A stretch of DNA of 6,059 nucleotides from contig CAMQUV010000078.1 in NCBI GenBank assembly GCA_947037995.1, positions 1 through 6,059 of the forward strand, read 5' to 3'. Source of the DNA: an uncultured Rikenellaceae bacterium. GTDB lineage: Bacteria; Bacteroidota; Bacteroidia; Bacteroidales; Rikenellaceae. Of the stretch, positions 1-6,059 are shown one piece after another. Made by a program: the position numbers and the translations under genes. How positions within the stretch are numbered: position 1 is the first letter of the stretch; every line of letters begins with the position of its first letter. The notes beneath the pieces were generated by a model, which was given only the letters and a program-made list of their open reading frames with translations, was not told where the DNA came from and did not search any database.

Positions 1-1712
1 TTAATGTTTTCGAGCCTTTTTAGCTTCTCAGCGGTCTGGACTTCGCGCTCAATATAACCGTTGTACTTGGTTAATATCTCAACTTGCTCCAAAACCGTTT
101 CGGCATAGTTAGACTCCAGTATGTGATTGTTAAACTCATCTGATGCTGCACGTAAGTCATTGATTGTAACGTTGTTACGCGCGAGCACTTCGACTAGCTT
201 ACGGCGCTGCGTGATGTTATTCTGCTCCTTATCGAGGAACATTTGAGTACAACTTTCGGGGGTTATGCTCTGCTTTTTGATATACGCACGTAGTTGTTCT
301 ACGTGGTTTTGTTTGATAGTGTAAAACTCCCATTGTTTGTCCGAAATAAGACCCACTTCACGCCCTATTGGGGTGAGGCGCTTATCGGCATTATCGCCAC
401 GCAAAAGTATGCGGTACTCCGCACGGGAAGTGAACATTCTGTATGGTTCGTCAACGCCCTTTGTAACGAGGTCGTCGATGAGCACTCCTATATATGAGCT
501 GTCACGCGTGAGGACAATTGGTGGCAAATTCTGCACCAAACGGGCAGCATTAATTCCTGCCATAAGTCCCTGTGCAGCAGCCTCTTCATAGCCCGTTGTA
601 CCATTAATCTGACCCGCGAAAAAAAGACAAGACAATGCCTTAGTCTCTAAACTATTTTTGAGCTGGGTGGGTGGGAAATAATCGTACTCAATGGCATAAC
701 CAGGTCGGAAAATCTGAGTGTTTTCAAGCCCCTCAATCATACTTAACGCCTTGACCTGTACCTCTAAAGGTAACGAACTCGAAAAACCGTTCAAATAATA
801 CTCGTTGGTGTTAATCCCCTCGGGTTCTAAGAAAAGTTGATGTACGTCTTTCTCAGCAAAAGTACGCAATTTATCCTCGATTGATGGGCAATAACGAGGG
901 CCAACTCCACGGATAACACCAGTAAATAGAGGGGATTCGTCAAAACCGGTACGCAAAATATCGTGCACCTCTTTCGATGTGTAGACCATATAACAAGGCA
1001 TCTGTTCCTTAACCGGCTCAGCGTCGTGCGCAAATGAGAAACAATATGGGTTTTCATCGCCGTATTGAGGCTCAATTTTCGTGAAATCTATCGTCCTTTT
1101 GTCTATTCTAACGGGGGTTCCTGTCTTCATTCGCTCTACCGAGAAGCCAAAGCTATCGAGCTGGGCACTAAGACCAATAGAGGTCATATCGCCTGCTCTG
1201 CCGCCCACAGCGGTCGAAAGACCAACGTGCATAAGCCCGTCGAGAAAAGTCCCGTTAGTTAAAATAACAGCTTTTGCACGGAATTCAGCCGAAAACTGAG
1301 TCTTCACACCGCAAACTGTACCGTTCTCAATGATTAATGAGGTTACATTGTCCTGCCAAATGGATACGTTGTCAGTGTTTTCAACCACTTCACGCCATTT
1401 GTCAGAGTATTTATATTTGTCACATTGTGCTCGGGGGCTCCACATTGCAGGGCCTTTTGAGCGCCCTAACATTCTAAATTGTATCGTAGAGTAGTCCGTT
1501 ACACGCCCCATCATACCTCCCAAAGCATCAATTTCACGCACAATCTGCCCCTTCGCTACCCCACCAACTGCAGGGTTGCAGGACATATTGGCGATTTTGA
1601 GCATATCCATAGTAACTAACAACGTGTCGCAACCTAGGCGTGCCGCAGCTACCGCAGCCTCGCACCCAGCGTGACCGGCTCCTACTACTATTATATCGTA
1701 ATTAAATCGCAT
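1..1712 (-). CDS. mnmG: MnmG (GidA), tRNA uridine-34 5-carboxymethylaminomethyl modification enzyme, C-terminus cut by window edge
   Basis: This is the FAD-dependent partner of MnmE. Together they place the (carboxymethyl)aminomethyl group on C5 of the wobble uridine in several tRNAs, using methylene-tetrahydrofolate, in the cytoplasm. I translated 570 codons with no stop before the left edge. Family members are about 620-630 residues, so roughly 50-60 C-terminal residues are missing. Visible signatures are the FAD-binding GAGHAG at residues 11-16, SCNPAVGG at 44-51 (conserved Cys45), GVGPRYCPSIEDK at 269-281 (conserved catalytic Cys275), RPGYAIEYDYFPP at 336-348, FAGQINGTTGYEEAAAQG at 365-382 and PYRMFTSRAEYRILLR at 423-438. 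The helical C-terminal domain begins after about residue 405, and KYNGYIERE is at 549-557. The start ATG (1712-1710) lies inside the end of ybeY, giving an 11-bp overlap that suggests translational coupling. No key residue is missing and no frameshift is seen. Confidence 0.97.
   Translation of the reverse strand, partial: MRFNYDIIVVGAGHAGCEAAVAAARLGCDTLLVTMDMLKIANMSCNPAVGGVAKGQIVREIDALGGMMGRVTDYSTIQFRMLGRSKGPAMWSPRAQCDKYKYSDKWREVVENTDNVSIWQDNVTSLIIENGTVCGVKTQFSAEFRAKAVILTNGTFLDGLMHVGLSTAVGGRAGDMTSIGLSAQLDSFGFSVERMKTGTPVRIDKRTIDFTKIEPQYGDENPYCFSFAHDAEPVKEQMPCYMVYTSKEVHDILRTGFDESPLFTGVIRGVGPRYCPSIEDKLRTFAEKDVHQLFLEPEGINTNEYYLNGFSSSLPLEVQVKALSMIEGLENTQIFRPGYAIEYDYFPPTQLKNSLETKALSCLFFAGQINGTTGYEEAAAQGLMAGINAARLVQNLPPIVLTRDSSYIGVLIDDLVTKGVDEPYRMFTSRAEYRILLRGDNADKRLTPIGREVGLISDKQWEFYTIKQNHVEQLRAYIKKQSITPESCTQMFLDKEQNNITQRRKLVEVLARNNVTINDLRAASDEFNNHILESNYAETVLEQVEILTKYNGYIEREVQTAEKLKRLENI
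1702..1712 (-). promoter_or_regulatory. ybeY-mnmG overlap, likely translational coupling
   Basis: The mnmG ATG (1712-1710) precedes the ybeY TAA (1704-1702) in a different frame, giving an 11-bp overlap. The bases upstream of the mnmG start carry no AGGAGG-like element and are A/T-rich, as is usual for Bacteroidota. Ribosomes finishing ybeY could restart at this ATG. The overlap also fixes the mnmG start, because the conserved N-terminal YDIIVVGAGHAG follows directly after it. Confidence 0.55.
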
Positions 1713-2121
1713 ATTTTTCTATATAAAAGTCTTCTTTACTTCGCATAACTACTATTTCTTCGTCCGATGCATCGCCATAACCACATAAATGTAGGATTCC
1801 GTGAGCCAAAACTCGGAGTTGTTCCACGTGGAACTCTACACCAAAATCTTTGGCATTAGCTCTCACGGTATCGAGACTGATAATTAAATCGCCCGCGATA
1901 GTATTATTTTCGCAATAATCGAACGTAATAATATCCGTAAGATAATCGTGTTTTAGGTATTTATTGTTAACCTCCAGAATAAAAGCGTCCGAACACCACA
2001 CAACAGCGATGTCTCCAATCTTCTTTTTTTCGGATTCAACTATGGATTTTATCCATTTTTTAACTGCCTGAGAATTGGGTATAGTGTACTCTAGGTCTTC
2101 TTGTGTGAAAATAATCGCCAT
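1702..2121 (-). CDS. ybeY: YbeY, endoribonuclease / rRNA maturation factor (UPF0054 family)
   Basis: YbeY is a small metal-dependent RNase involved in 16S rRNA 3'-end maturation, 70S ribosome quality control and stress RNA turnover. The 139 residues are close to the usual length for the family in Bacteroidota. Signatures are NNKYLKHDYLTDIITFDY at 52-69, with the conserved basic and TD(I/V)hxF block, GDLIISLDTV at 77-86, and the metal site HGILHLCGYGDAS at 107-119. The canonical metal motif is HGxLHLxGYDH with three histidines. Here His107 and His111 are kept but the third ligand position is Asp117. From memory this His-to-Asp form is normal in Bacteroidota, so I do not read it as inactivation. 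The gene starts 9 bp after the EnvC-like stop and its last 11 bp overlap the mnmG start. A parS-like palindrome lies within codons 96-101. Confidence 0.95.
   Translation of the reverse strand: MAIIFTQEDLEYTIPNSQAVKKWIKSIVESEKKKIGDIAVVWCSDAFILEVNNKYLKHDYLTDIITFDYCENNTIAGDLIISLDTVRANAKDFGVEFHVEQLRVLAHGILHLCGYGDASDEEIVVMRSKEDFYIEKYAI
1820..1835. other. parS-like centromere site (putative ParB/Spo0J binding site) inside ybeY
   Basis: The 16-mer TGTTCCACGTGGAACT contains a perfect 14-bp palindrome at 1821-1834. All 12 fixed bases of the symmetric parS core GTTNCACGTGNAAC match, and 13 of the 15 specified bases of the Bacillus subtilis parS consensus TGTTNCACGTGAAACA match. It lies within ybeY codons 96-101 (E-FHVE-Q), a part of the protein that is not part of the metal site. 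Chromosomal parS sites are known often to lie inside genes and to cluster near the origin, and mnmG (gidA) is origin-proximal in many bacteria. That this site binds ParB is inference; no parA or parB gene is visible here. Confidence 0.65.
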
Positions 2122-2130
2122 AGAAAAAGT

Positions 2131-3276
2131 TTAAAATTTGACCCAGTATTGTGGGTTTAGGTTTTTTGTTTCGTTCCAAATCTCAAAATGCAAGGTTTCT
2201 GAAATTGAATTGAGCTCGCCGATAGGATATCCTATATATACATTTTGCCCGTTCTTAACGCTAACGGTCGAAAGGTTTGAATAGACTGTAAGGTAATTGC
2301 CGTGACGCACGAGCACCGAGCTCCCCATTCCTGGGACAACAAAAATCGAGCGCACTACCCCACTAAAAACAACCGACACAACGCGTGAGGTTTTAGACCT
2401 AAGGTTCACGCCAGTATTATTGACTTTCAGGCTAGGTTTCGTTGGGTGTGAATGCACGCCATATCGTTCAACAAGCGTGGTACTTTGCAGTGGTGAGGGC
2501 ATTTTGCCTTTTGCTGCAGCGAATCCTTTTGTCACCGAAATATTATGGAAGGTTGGTTTCCTATTACGCAATGCCTCCTGCGCAATAATTTCCTTAATCC
2601 TATTCTGTAAATTGGTCAGTTTTTGGCGCTCCTTAACCGAGAGTTGAGAAAGGTTTTTTGCCTCCCTCTGTAATTTTTTACGAAGCGCATCCAGCTCATT
2701 TTGCTCTGAAAAGAGCGTTGCCAACTCGTTTTTCTTGTCACTAGAGAGGCTGTTCAACTTCTCATTTTGCATCATTAATTTGTTGTACTGCGTCCCAGCC
2801 AAATTCTTCAACGAGTCGCTATTTTGCTGACTTTCGCTAATCTCTTTGTAAATATTCGCGAGCGATTTACGAAGGTGATTTATTGTTTTTGTTTCCTCTA
2901 AGTCGCTCTTATTCAGCGATTTATACACACAAATAGAAATATATTTGGACAGATTGGTGAGTGAGTCAATTCGCTGTGTCTCTTGGTTGAGTAGTTTGGA
3001 GAACTTGCCCATATCTCGCTTTGTTATAACAATAGATTTGTCGATTTTGGATATCAGGGATTTTCTGACATCAATTTTTTCACTAAGCAGTTTAAGTTGT
3101 TGAGTTTGAGATGATTGGCTCTGTTTATTCTGCGTAATTTGTTTTTGCAGAGCTTTGAGTCGTTGTTCTGTTTGCGCTATCTGCTTGTTGAGTTGCTGAG
3201 TTTGCGCTACGGCTTTGACGGGTACAGAAATTATGAAAATAGCGGTCAGAATAGGTATAAAACAGCTTAAATTCAT
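2131..3276 (-). CDS. EnvC-like murein hydrolase activator: signal peptide, coiled coil, degenerate M23 (LytM) domain
   Basis: The 381-residue protein has an N-terminal signal peptide (residues 1-24, hydrophobic core IPILTAIFIISVPV, cleavage near AVA|Q). A long Gln/Lys/Ser-rich coiled coil follows from about 25 to 235, and a C-terminal M23/LytM-type beta domain runs from about 286 to 378, ending LNPQYWVKF. The catalytic M23 ligands are mostly absent. The H-x3-D site is replaced by GVNLRS (Asn291 in the Asp position), the HxH site lies in ETLHFEI where only His363 remains, and the usual YAHL is YSNL at 332-335. This fits EnvC-type activators, which control septal amidases in the periplasm but do not cut peptidoglycan themselves. 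Target amidases and an FtsEX partner are not in the window. The start is 2 bp after the TPR gene stop, with no Shine-Dalgarno sequence. It could alternatively be called simply an 'M23 family peptidase', but activity looks unlikely. Confidence 0.9.
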   Translation of the reverse strand: MNLSCFIPILTAIFIISVPVKAVAQTQQLNKQIAQTEQRLKALQKQITQNKQSQSSQTQQLKLLSEKIDVRKSLISKIDKSIVITKRDMGKFSKLLNQETQRIDSLTNLSKYISICVYKSLNKSDLEETKTINHLRKSLANIYKEISESQQNSDSLKNLAGTQYNKLMMQNEKLNSLSSDKKNELATLFSEQNELDALRKKLQREAKNLSQLSVKERQKLTNLQNRIKEIIAQEALRNRKPTFHNISVTKGFAAAKGKMPSPLQSTTLVERYGVHSHPTKPSLKVNNTGVNLRSKTSRVVSVVFSGVVRSIFVVPGMGSSVLVRHGNYLTVYSNLSTVSVKNGQNVYIGYPIGELNSISETLHFEIWNETKNLNPQYWVKF

Positions 3277-3278
3277 TG

Positions 3279-5012
3279 TTATTCATAAGTTTTAATAATG
3301 CGTAAAAGTTCCTCTACATCCCCTTTAGTGAGTTGTAGCCTGTCTGAGATAGAGTTGTCTTGGTATCTCTCACTCAGATTTTTCCATTTGTCACGCGCCA
3401 AAAGTTCCATTCCATTTGCAAAAAGAATATCACCGAGATGCAGCGTAACTTCATCCGATAATTTATTATTAAGAGATAACACCTTAATCATAACAGTGTT
3501 AGCTTCCTGGTAGCGCTTCATTTTGAACAAGACCCACGCTTTTGTATCGAGGTTATTGACATCATTTGGTTGCAACTCAATGGCTTTATTAATCATTGCG
3601 AGCGCTTTGTCAAGATTGGTGGATTTGCGAGCCAAAAAGTACGCATAATTATTGAGTGCGATGGCACTTGCAGTGTCACACTTTATAGCATTTTCGTGCG
3701 CTGCGATAGTTTTTTTGGTTGACGCAACATACTCAATTGCCTGCGCTTTCGACACATAGGTAATAGACTTGAGCGAATCACTCGGGGTAGATTTGATAAT
3801 ATCATCAGCCACTTTGACCGCCTGTTCATACTCTTTTTTCTCCACTAAAAGGGCCAATAAAAATGAATTTATATCGAAATTAGCTGGGTATTTTGTAACA
3901 AACTCGTTAGTTACATCAAAGATTTTTGCTCTGTCGGCCGAGAAATAAAGGTGTGATAAAAAGGTACGCACCAAACCTTCTGATAAAGAACCATCAATAT
4001 ACTTAGCTTTCAGAAACTTATAAGCATACTCCTGTCTACCAATGAAATTGAGGTAATCAGAGTAAAAAATAGCTGCTCCATTATGATTAGGATGAACATT
4101 AGTGATAACGGCTATAAGCTCTGCTATACCATCTTTAAGTTCACCGCCGGGGTTGATGTATTTAAACAGTTGTTGGGTGAAATGAATCTTATATTCTGCC
4201 GAAACATCCACTATCTTAAACAGTCCCTGGGCTACATCAATTATTGGTTCGAAGTTTTTTGTTGATATATAAAAATCGGTGAATGCCACATATAATTTAC
4301 CATTATTTGGCTCTAACTCAACAGCTCTACGGTAAGTTTGCTCAGCAAGAGAATCATTATTTTTATAAGACAACAGCAGGGCATATTGCATCAGTACCTT
4401 AGTGTTTGTGGGTTGGTCTTCGACCGTATTTTCAACATAATCATAGAGGGAATCGAGCTTATTCTGCTTAGAGAAATAATCGCACTTCACCTCATAAATT
4501 TTTTCGTTAAACCCAAATTTTGTTTCATACTCATTGGAATACTTAATTGCACCAGCAAAGTCGCCATCAATAATAGCAAAGAGCGAACAGTAGTATATTA
4601 TAATAGGATTAAGTGGGTTTAATTCGTATAACTTTAAGTAGGTTTTACGAGCTTCATCATATTTTTTGGCGTTAGTAAGCAGTCGAGCTTTAAAGTCTAA
4701 GAACTCGGTGTTATCCTCCCAAATAATGGTAGCTTTATTAACTAGGTAGAGTGCTAAATCAGCATTAGTGTCGGCAATAGTGACAGCTTTAAAGTAAAGC
4801 GCGGGTGAGTGTGTCGAGTCTGACGTCGCGATTGCTGAATCGAAATATTTAGCTGCTTTCGTCTTATCGCCCAACAGTAGGTATTTAGAACCTAGTTGGA
4901 AAGATTTAGAGGTAATCTCACTCCTAATTTTATCACTAATCTGGGCATAACCCGCCACCACAGTACAAAAAAGTACGGCAAAAAAAACGCTTATTTTTAT
5001 TGAAGCTCTCAT
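3279..5012 (-). CDS. Exported tetratricopeptide-repeat (TPR) protein
   Basis: The 577-residue protein has a signal peptide (residues 1-24, KISVFFAVLFCTVVAGYAQ, cleavage after AQ). Cys16 is inside the hydrophobic core without a proper lipobox, so a soluble periplasmic protein is more likely than a lipoprotein. TPR-like helix pairs can be read at about 38-70, 103-135, 136-168 and 203-237. The best ones are near the C-terminus: 448-485 (NNYAYFLARK...LDKALAMINKAIELQPND), 486-519 (LDTKAWVLFKMKRYQEAN) and 522-552 (LHLGDILFANGMELLARDKW). The middle (about 240-430) has the same helical character with degenerate repeats. Proteins of this form commonly sit next to EnvC-like genes in Bacteroidota. The molecular role is not established; a scaffold for envelope protein complexes is an inference. 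It starts 5 bp after the SurA-like stop and ends 2 bp before the EnvC-like start. Confidence 0.88.
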   Translation of the reverse strand: MRASIKISVFFAVLFCTVVAGYAQISDKIRSEITSKSFQLGSKYLLLGDKTKAAKYFDSAIATSDSTHSPALYFKAVTIADTNADLALYLVNKATIIWEDNTEFLDFKARLLTNAKKYDEARKTYLKLYELNPLNPIIIYYCSLFAIIDGDFAGAIKYSNEYETKFGFNEKIYEVKCDYFSKQNKLDSLYDYVENTVEDQPTNTKVLMQYALLLSYKNNDSLAEQTYRRAVELEPNNGKLYVAFTDFYISTKNFEPIIDVAQGLFKIVDVSAEYKIHFTQQLFKYINPGGELKDGIAELIAVITNVHPNHNGAAIFYSDYLNFIGRQEYAYKFLKAKYIDGSLSEGLVRTFLSHLYFSADRAKIFDVTNEFVTKYPANFDINSFLLALLVEKKEYEQAVKVADDIIKSTPSDSLKSITYVSKAQAIEYVASTKKTIAAHENAIKCDTASAIALNNYAYFLARKSTNLDKALAMINKAIELQPNDVNNLDTKAWVLFKMKRYQEANTVMIKVLSLNNKLSDEVTLHLGDILFANGMELLARDKWKNLSERYQDNSISDRLQLTKGDVEELLRIIKTYE

Positions 5013-5017
5013 ATTAA

Positions 5018-6059
5018 TTAGTAAGCATTAGGCTGTACTATTACTACGTTGTCAAGTGATGGTGTGCGCTTTGTGAGCTCAGAATCACTCGACCTATTGC
5101 TCGATTCAATCCAGCTTTTATTCATTAAATTGAAGTCTGTATAAGCCGGAGAAATATATATATACAAGTTATTTATTTTCTCATCAACCCATTCATCAAT
5201 ATGTTTTTGCTCCTTATTCATTTTAGTAATAGAGTGTATAATCATATAATCGTCAATTATATTTGCCGGGTGCGCCTGCATCGAAGCGTCCAATTTCACT
5301 ATCTTGTAAACAATATTACCCTTATCATCAAGCGCAGCAAATGGCTCCGAAATACTGTCGATTTTTAGTTTCGATATATATCTATAATCAAGAGGTGTCA
5401 TCTCATCTGGCGGGAAACTAGCAGAAACATTAGCCATATCCATAGTTTGCCTGTACATAGTAAGATTCATCACCCTTCCACCGTTTTGTGCACTCGTAAT
5501 GTCATTAGAGTGACGCATAGATGCTAAATTAAAAGTGGTTTGATTAGTTAAAATAGCGTTTTTGAGAGAGTCTAGCTCGGCAATAATCTCTTCAGTCTCT
5601 GTTACCGTAAAGGCAGGTTTCATAAGCAAATGTCGGAAGTGAACTAGGTCACCGTCCTTGCTAATAAGCTCGATAAGGTGCATTCCAAACTCAGTTTCAA
5701 CAATTTCAGATACCTTACCAGGCTCCAAATTCTCTATTGCAGCAGCAAATGGCCCAACAAGATTCTGTATTGGAATAGGACCCATTTCACCCCTTTTTTT
5801 CTTCGAACCAAGGTCGTCAGAATACATATATGCCAAAACTCCTAGTTTCTCACCATCTAGTACTCTCTGTCTAAAACCCAGTAACTGCTCGCGTATTGCA
5901 AACTTACGTTCCTTTGTTGCTTCCGGTATTTTGACAATCTGAGAATAGGCAAACTGTGGAGGCATTATTGGTAATGAGTCAGATGGTATGCTATTGAAAA
6001 ACTCCAAGGTATTATTACTCCTTTTAGATGTCATGAATAAAAACGCAGCAATTTGTGCA
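5018..6059 (-). CDS. SurA-like periplasmic peptidyl-prolyl cis-trans isomerase (two parvulin domains), N-terminus cut by window edge
   Basis: SurA-type proteins escort unfolded outer-membrane proteins through the periplasm. The frame stays open through the right edge. The eight codons before the Met at 6034-6032 read AQIAAFLF, so that Met is most likely internal, and the signal peptide and N-terminal chaperone domain lie outside the window. Counting from this Met, the first parvulin domain spans about 28-126 (FAYSQIVKIP, LAYMYSDDLGS, VGPFAAAIENLEPGKVSEIVETEFGMHLIEL). The second spans about 131-248 (VHFRHLLMKP, ASMRHSNDITSAQNGG, KIDSISEPF, IVYKIVKLD). The active-site-type His is present only in the second (His134); the first has Gln32 at that place, so the first may serve mainly in binding. 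After the usual ending near NKSWIES (305-311) there is a Ser-rich polar tail of about 27 residues. The gene stops 5 bp before the TPR gene and is the first visible gene of the cluster; its promoter lies outside. Confidence 0.88.
   Translation of the reverse strand, partial: AQIAAFLFMTSKRSNNTLEFFNSIPSDSLPIMPPQFAYSQIVKIPEATKERKFAIREQLLGFRQRVLDGEKLGVLAYMYSDDLGSKKKRGEMGPIPIQNLVGPFAAAIENLEPGKVSEIVETEFGMHLIELISKDGDLVHFRHLLMKPAFTVTETEEIIAELDSLKNAILTNQTTFNLASMRHSNDITSAQNGGRVMNLTMYRQTMDMANVSASFPPDEMTPLDYRYISKLKIDSISEPFAALDDKGNIVYKIVKLDASMQAHPANIIDDYMIIHSITKMNKEQKHIDEWVDEKINNLYIYISPAYTDFNLMNKSWIESSNRSSDSELTKRTPSLDNVVIVQPNAY

Larger units (their letters stand above)
1..6059 (-). other. Putative five-gene operon: surA-like, TPR, envC-like, ybeY, mnmG
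   Basis: All five genes run the same way, with gaps of 5 bp (5013-5017), 2 bp (3277-3278) and 9 bp (2122-2130), then an 11-bp overlap. No gap is long enough for a conventional promoter or a hairpin terminator, and I found neither. Co-transcription is inferred from this spacing. The promoter would lie beyond the right edge and the terminator beyond the left edge. The order places three exported envelope proteins ahead of two cytoplasmic RNA-processing enzymes. Confidence 0.75.

Noticed and set aside
502..511. Palindrome TCACGCGTGA in mnmG, with a partly shared string ACGCGTGAGG near 2381-2390
   Set aside because: Short, within coding sequence at unrelated codons, and occurring only twice. Treated as coincidence.
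294..1299. Several plus-strand and minus-strand open frames of 65-84 codons across the mnmG region
   Set aside because: They are shadows of mnmG, which is fully supported by conserved motifs over its whole visible length. Their translations are low in hydrophobic pattern and resemble no family.
2222..2235. Perfect 14-bp palindrome ATAGGATATCCTAT inside the EnvC-like gene
   Set aside because: It matches no site I know, encodes the ordinary IGYPIG stretch of the LytM domain, and a palindrome of this length is not surprising in 6 kb of AT-rich DNA.
4940..5012. The TPR protein as a lipoprotein because of Cys16 in its signal sequence
   Set aside because: The residues around Cys16 (VLFCTVV) are in the hydrophobic core and lack a lipobox. 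A cleavage site after GYAQ fits better.
2420..5942. Plus-strand open frames opposite the EnvC-like, TPR and SurA-like genes (for example 4338-4622 and 5658-5942)
   Set aside because: They are antisense to well-supported genes, have no recognisable domains, and are explained by codon bias on the opposite strand.
6032..6034. ATG at 6034 as the true start of the SurA-like gene
   Set aside because: The frame is open upstream to the edge, and the visible protein would lack a signal peptide and the N-terminal chaperone domain expected of the family. It is therefore an internal Met of a truncated gene.

Overview
The window is one tightly packed run of five genes, all read leftward on the minus strand, with both end genes cut by the window edges. 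The proteins point to a member of the Bacteroidota, probably Bacteroidales-like. The YbeY has the HGxLHLCG...D form of the zinc site, the EnvC/M23 protein has the degenerate active site usual in that phylum, the SurA-like foldase has the two-parvulin layout, and none of the visible start codons has a clear Shine-Dalgarno sequence. The DNA is moderately AT-rich. The TPR and SurA part looks more AT-rich than the mnmG part.

In transcription order, right to left: (1) a SurA-type periplasmic peptidyl-prolyl isomerase/chaperone (5018 to past 6059), missing its N-terminus; (2) an exported TPR-repeat protein (3279-5012); (3) an EnvC-like coiled-coil protein with a degenerate M23/LytM domain (2131-3276); (4) the endoribonuclease YbeY (1702-2121); (5) the tRNA-modifying flavoprotein MnmG/GidA (1712 down to past position 1), missing about its last 50-60 residues. 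Gaps are 5, 2 and 9 bp, followed by an 11-bp overlap. This argues for a single polycistronic transcript with no room for internal promoters or terminators. The first three products act in the envelope (outer-membrane protein folding, a TPR scaffold, septal peptidoglycan hydrolase control). The last two act in the cytoplasm on RNA (rRNA maturation and quality control, tRNA wobble uridine modification).

The most notable non-coding signal is a perfect 14-bp palindrome, GTTCCACGTGGAAC, at 1821-1834 inside ybeY, a little over 100 bp from the mnmG start. It matches every fixed position of the core of the chromosomal centromere site parS, the binding site of ParB/Spo0J. This suggests that the region is a chromosome-segregation anchor near the replication origin. 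Otherwise the window is ordinary housekeeping DNA. I see no mobile element, CRISPR array, RNA gene, defence system or stretch of more than 300 bases without a gene.
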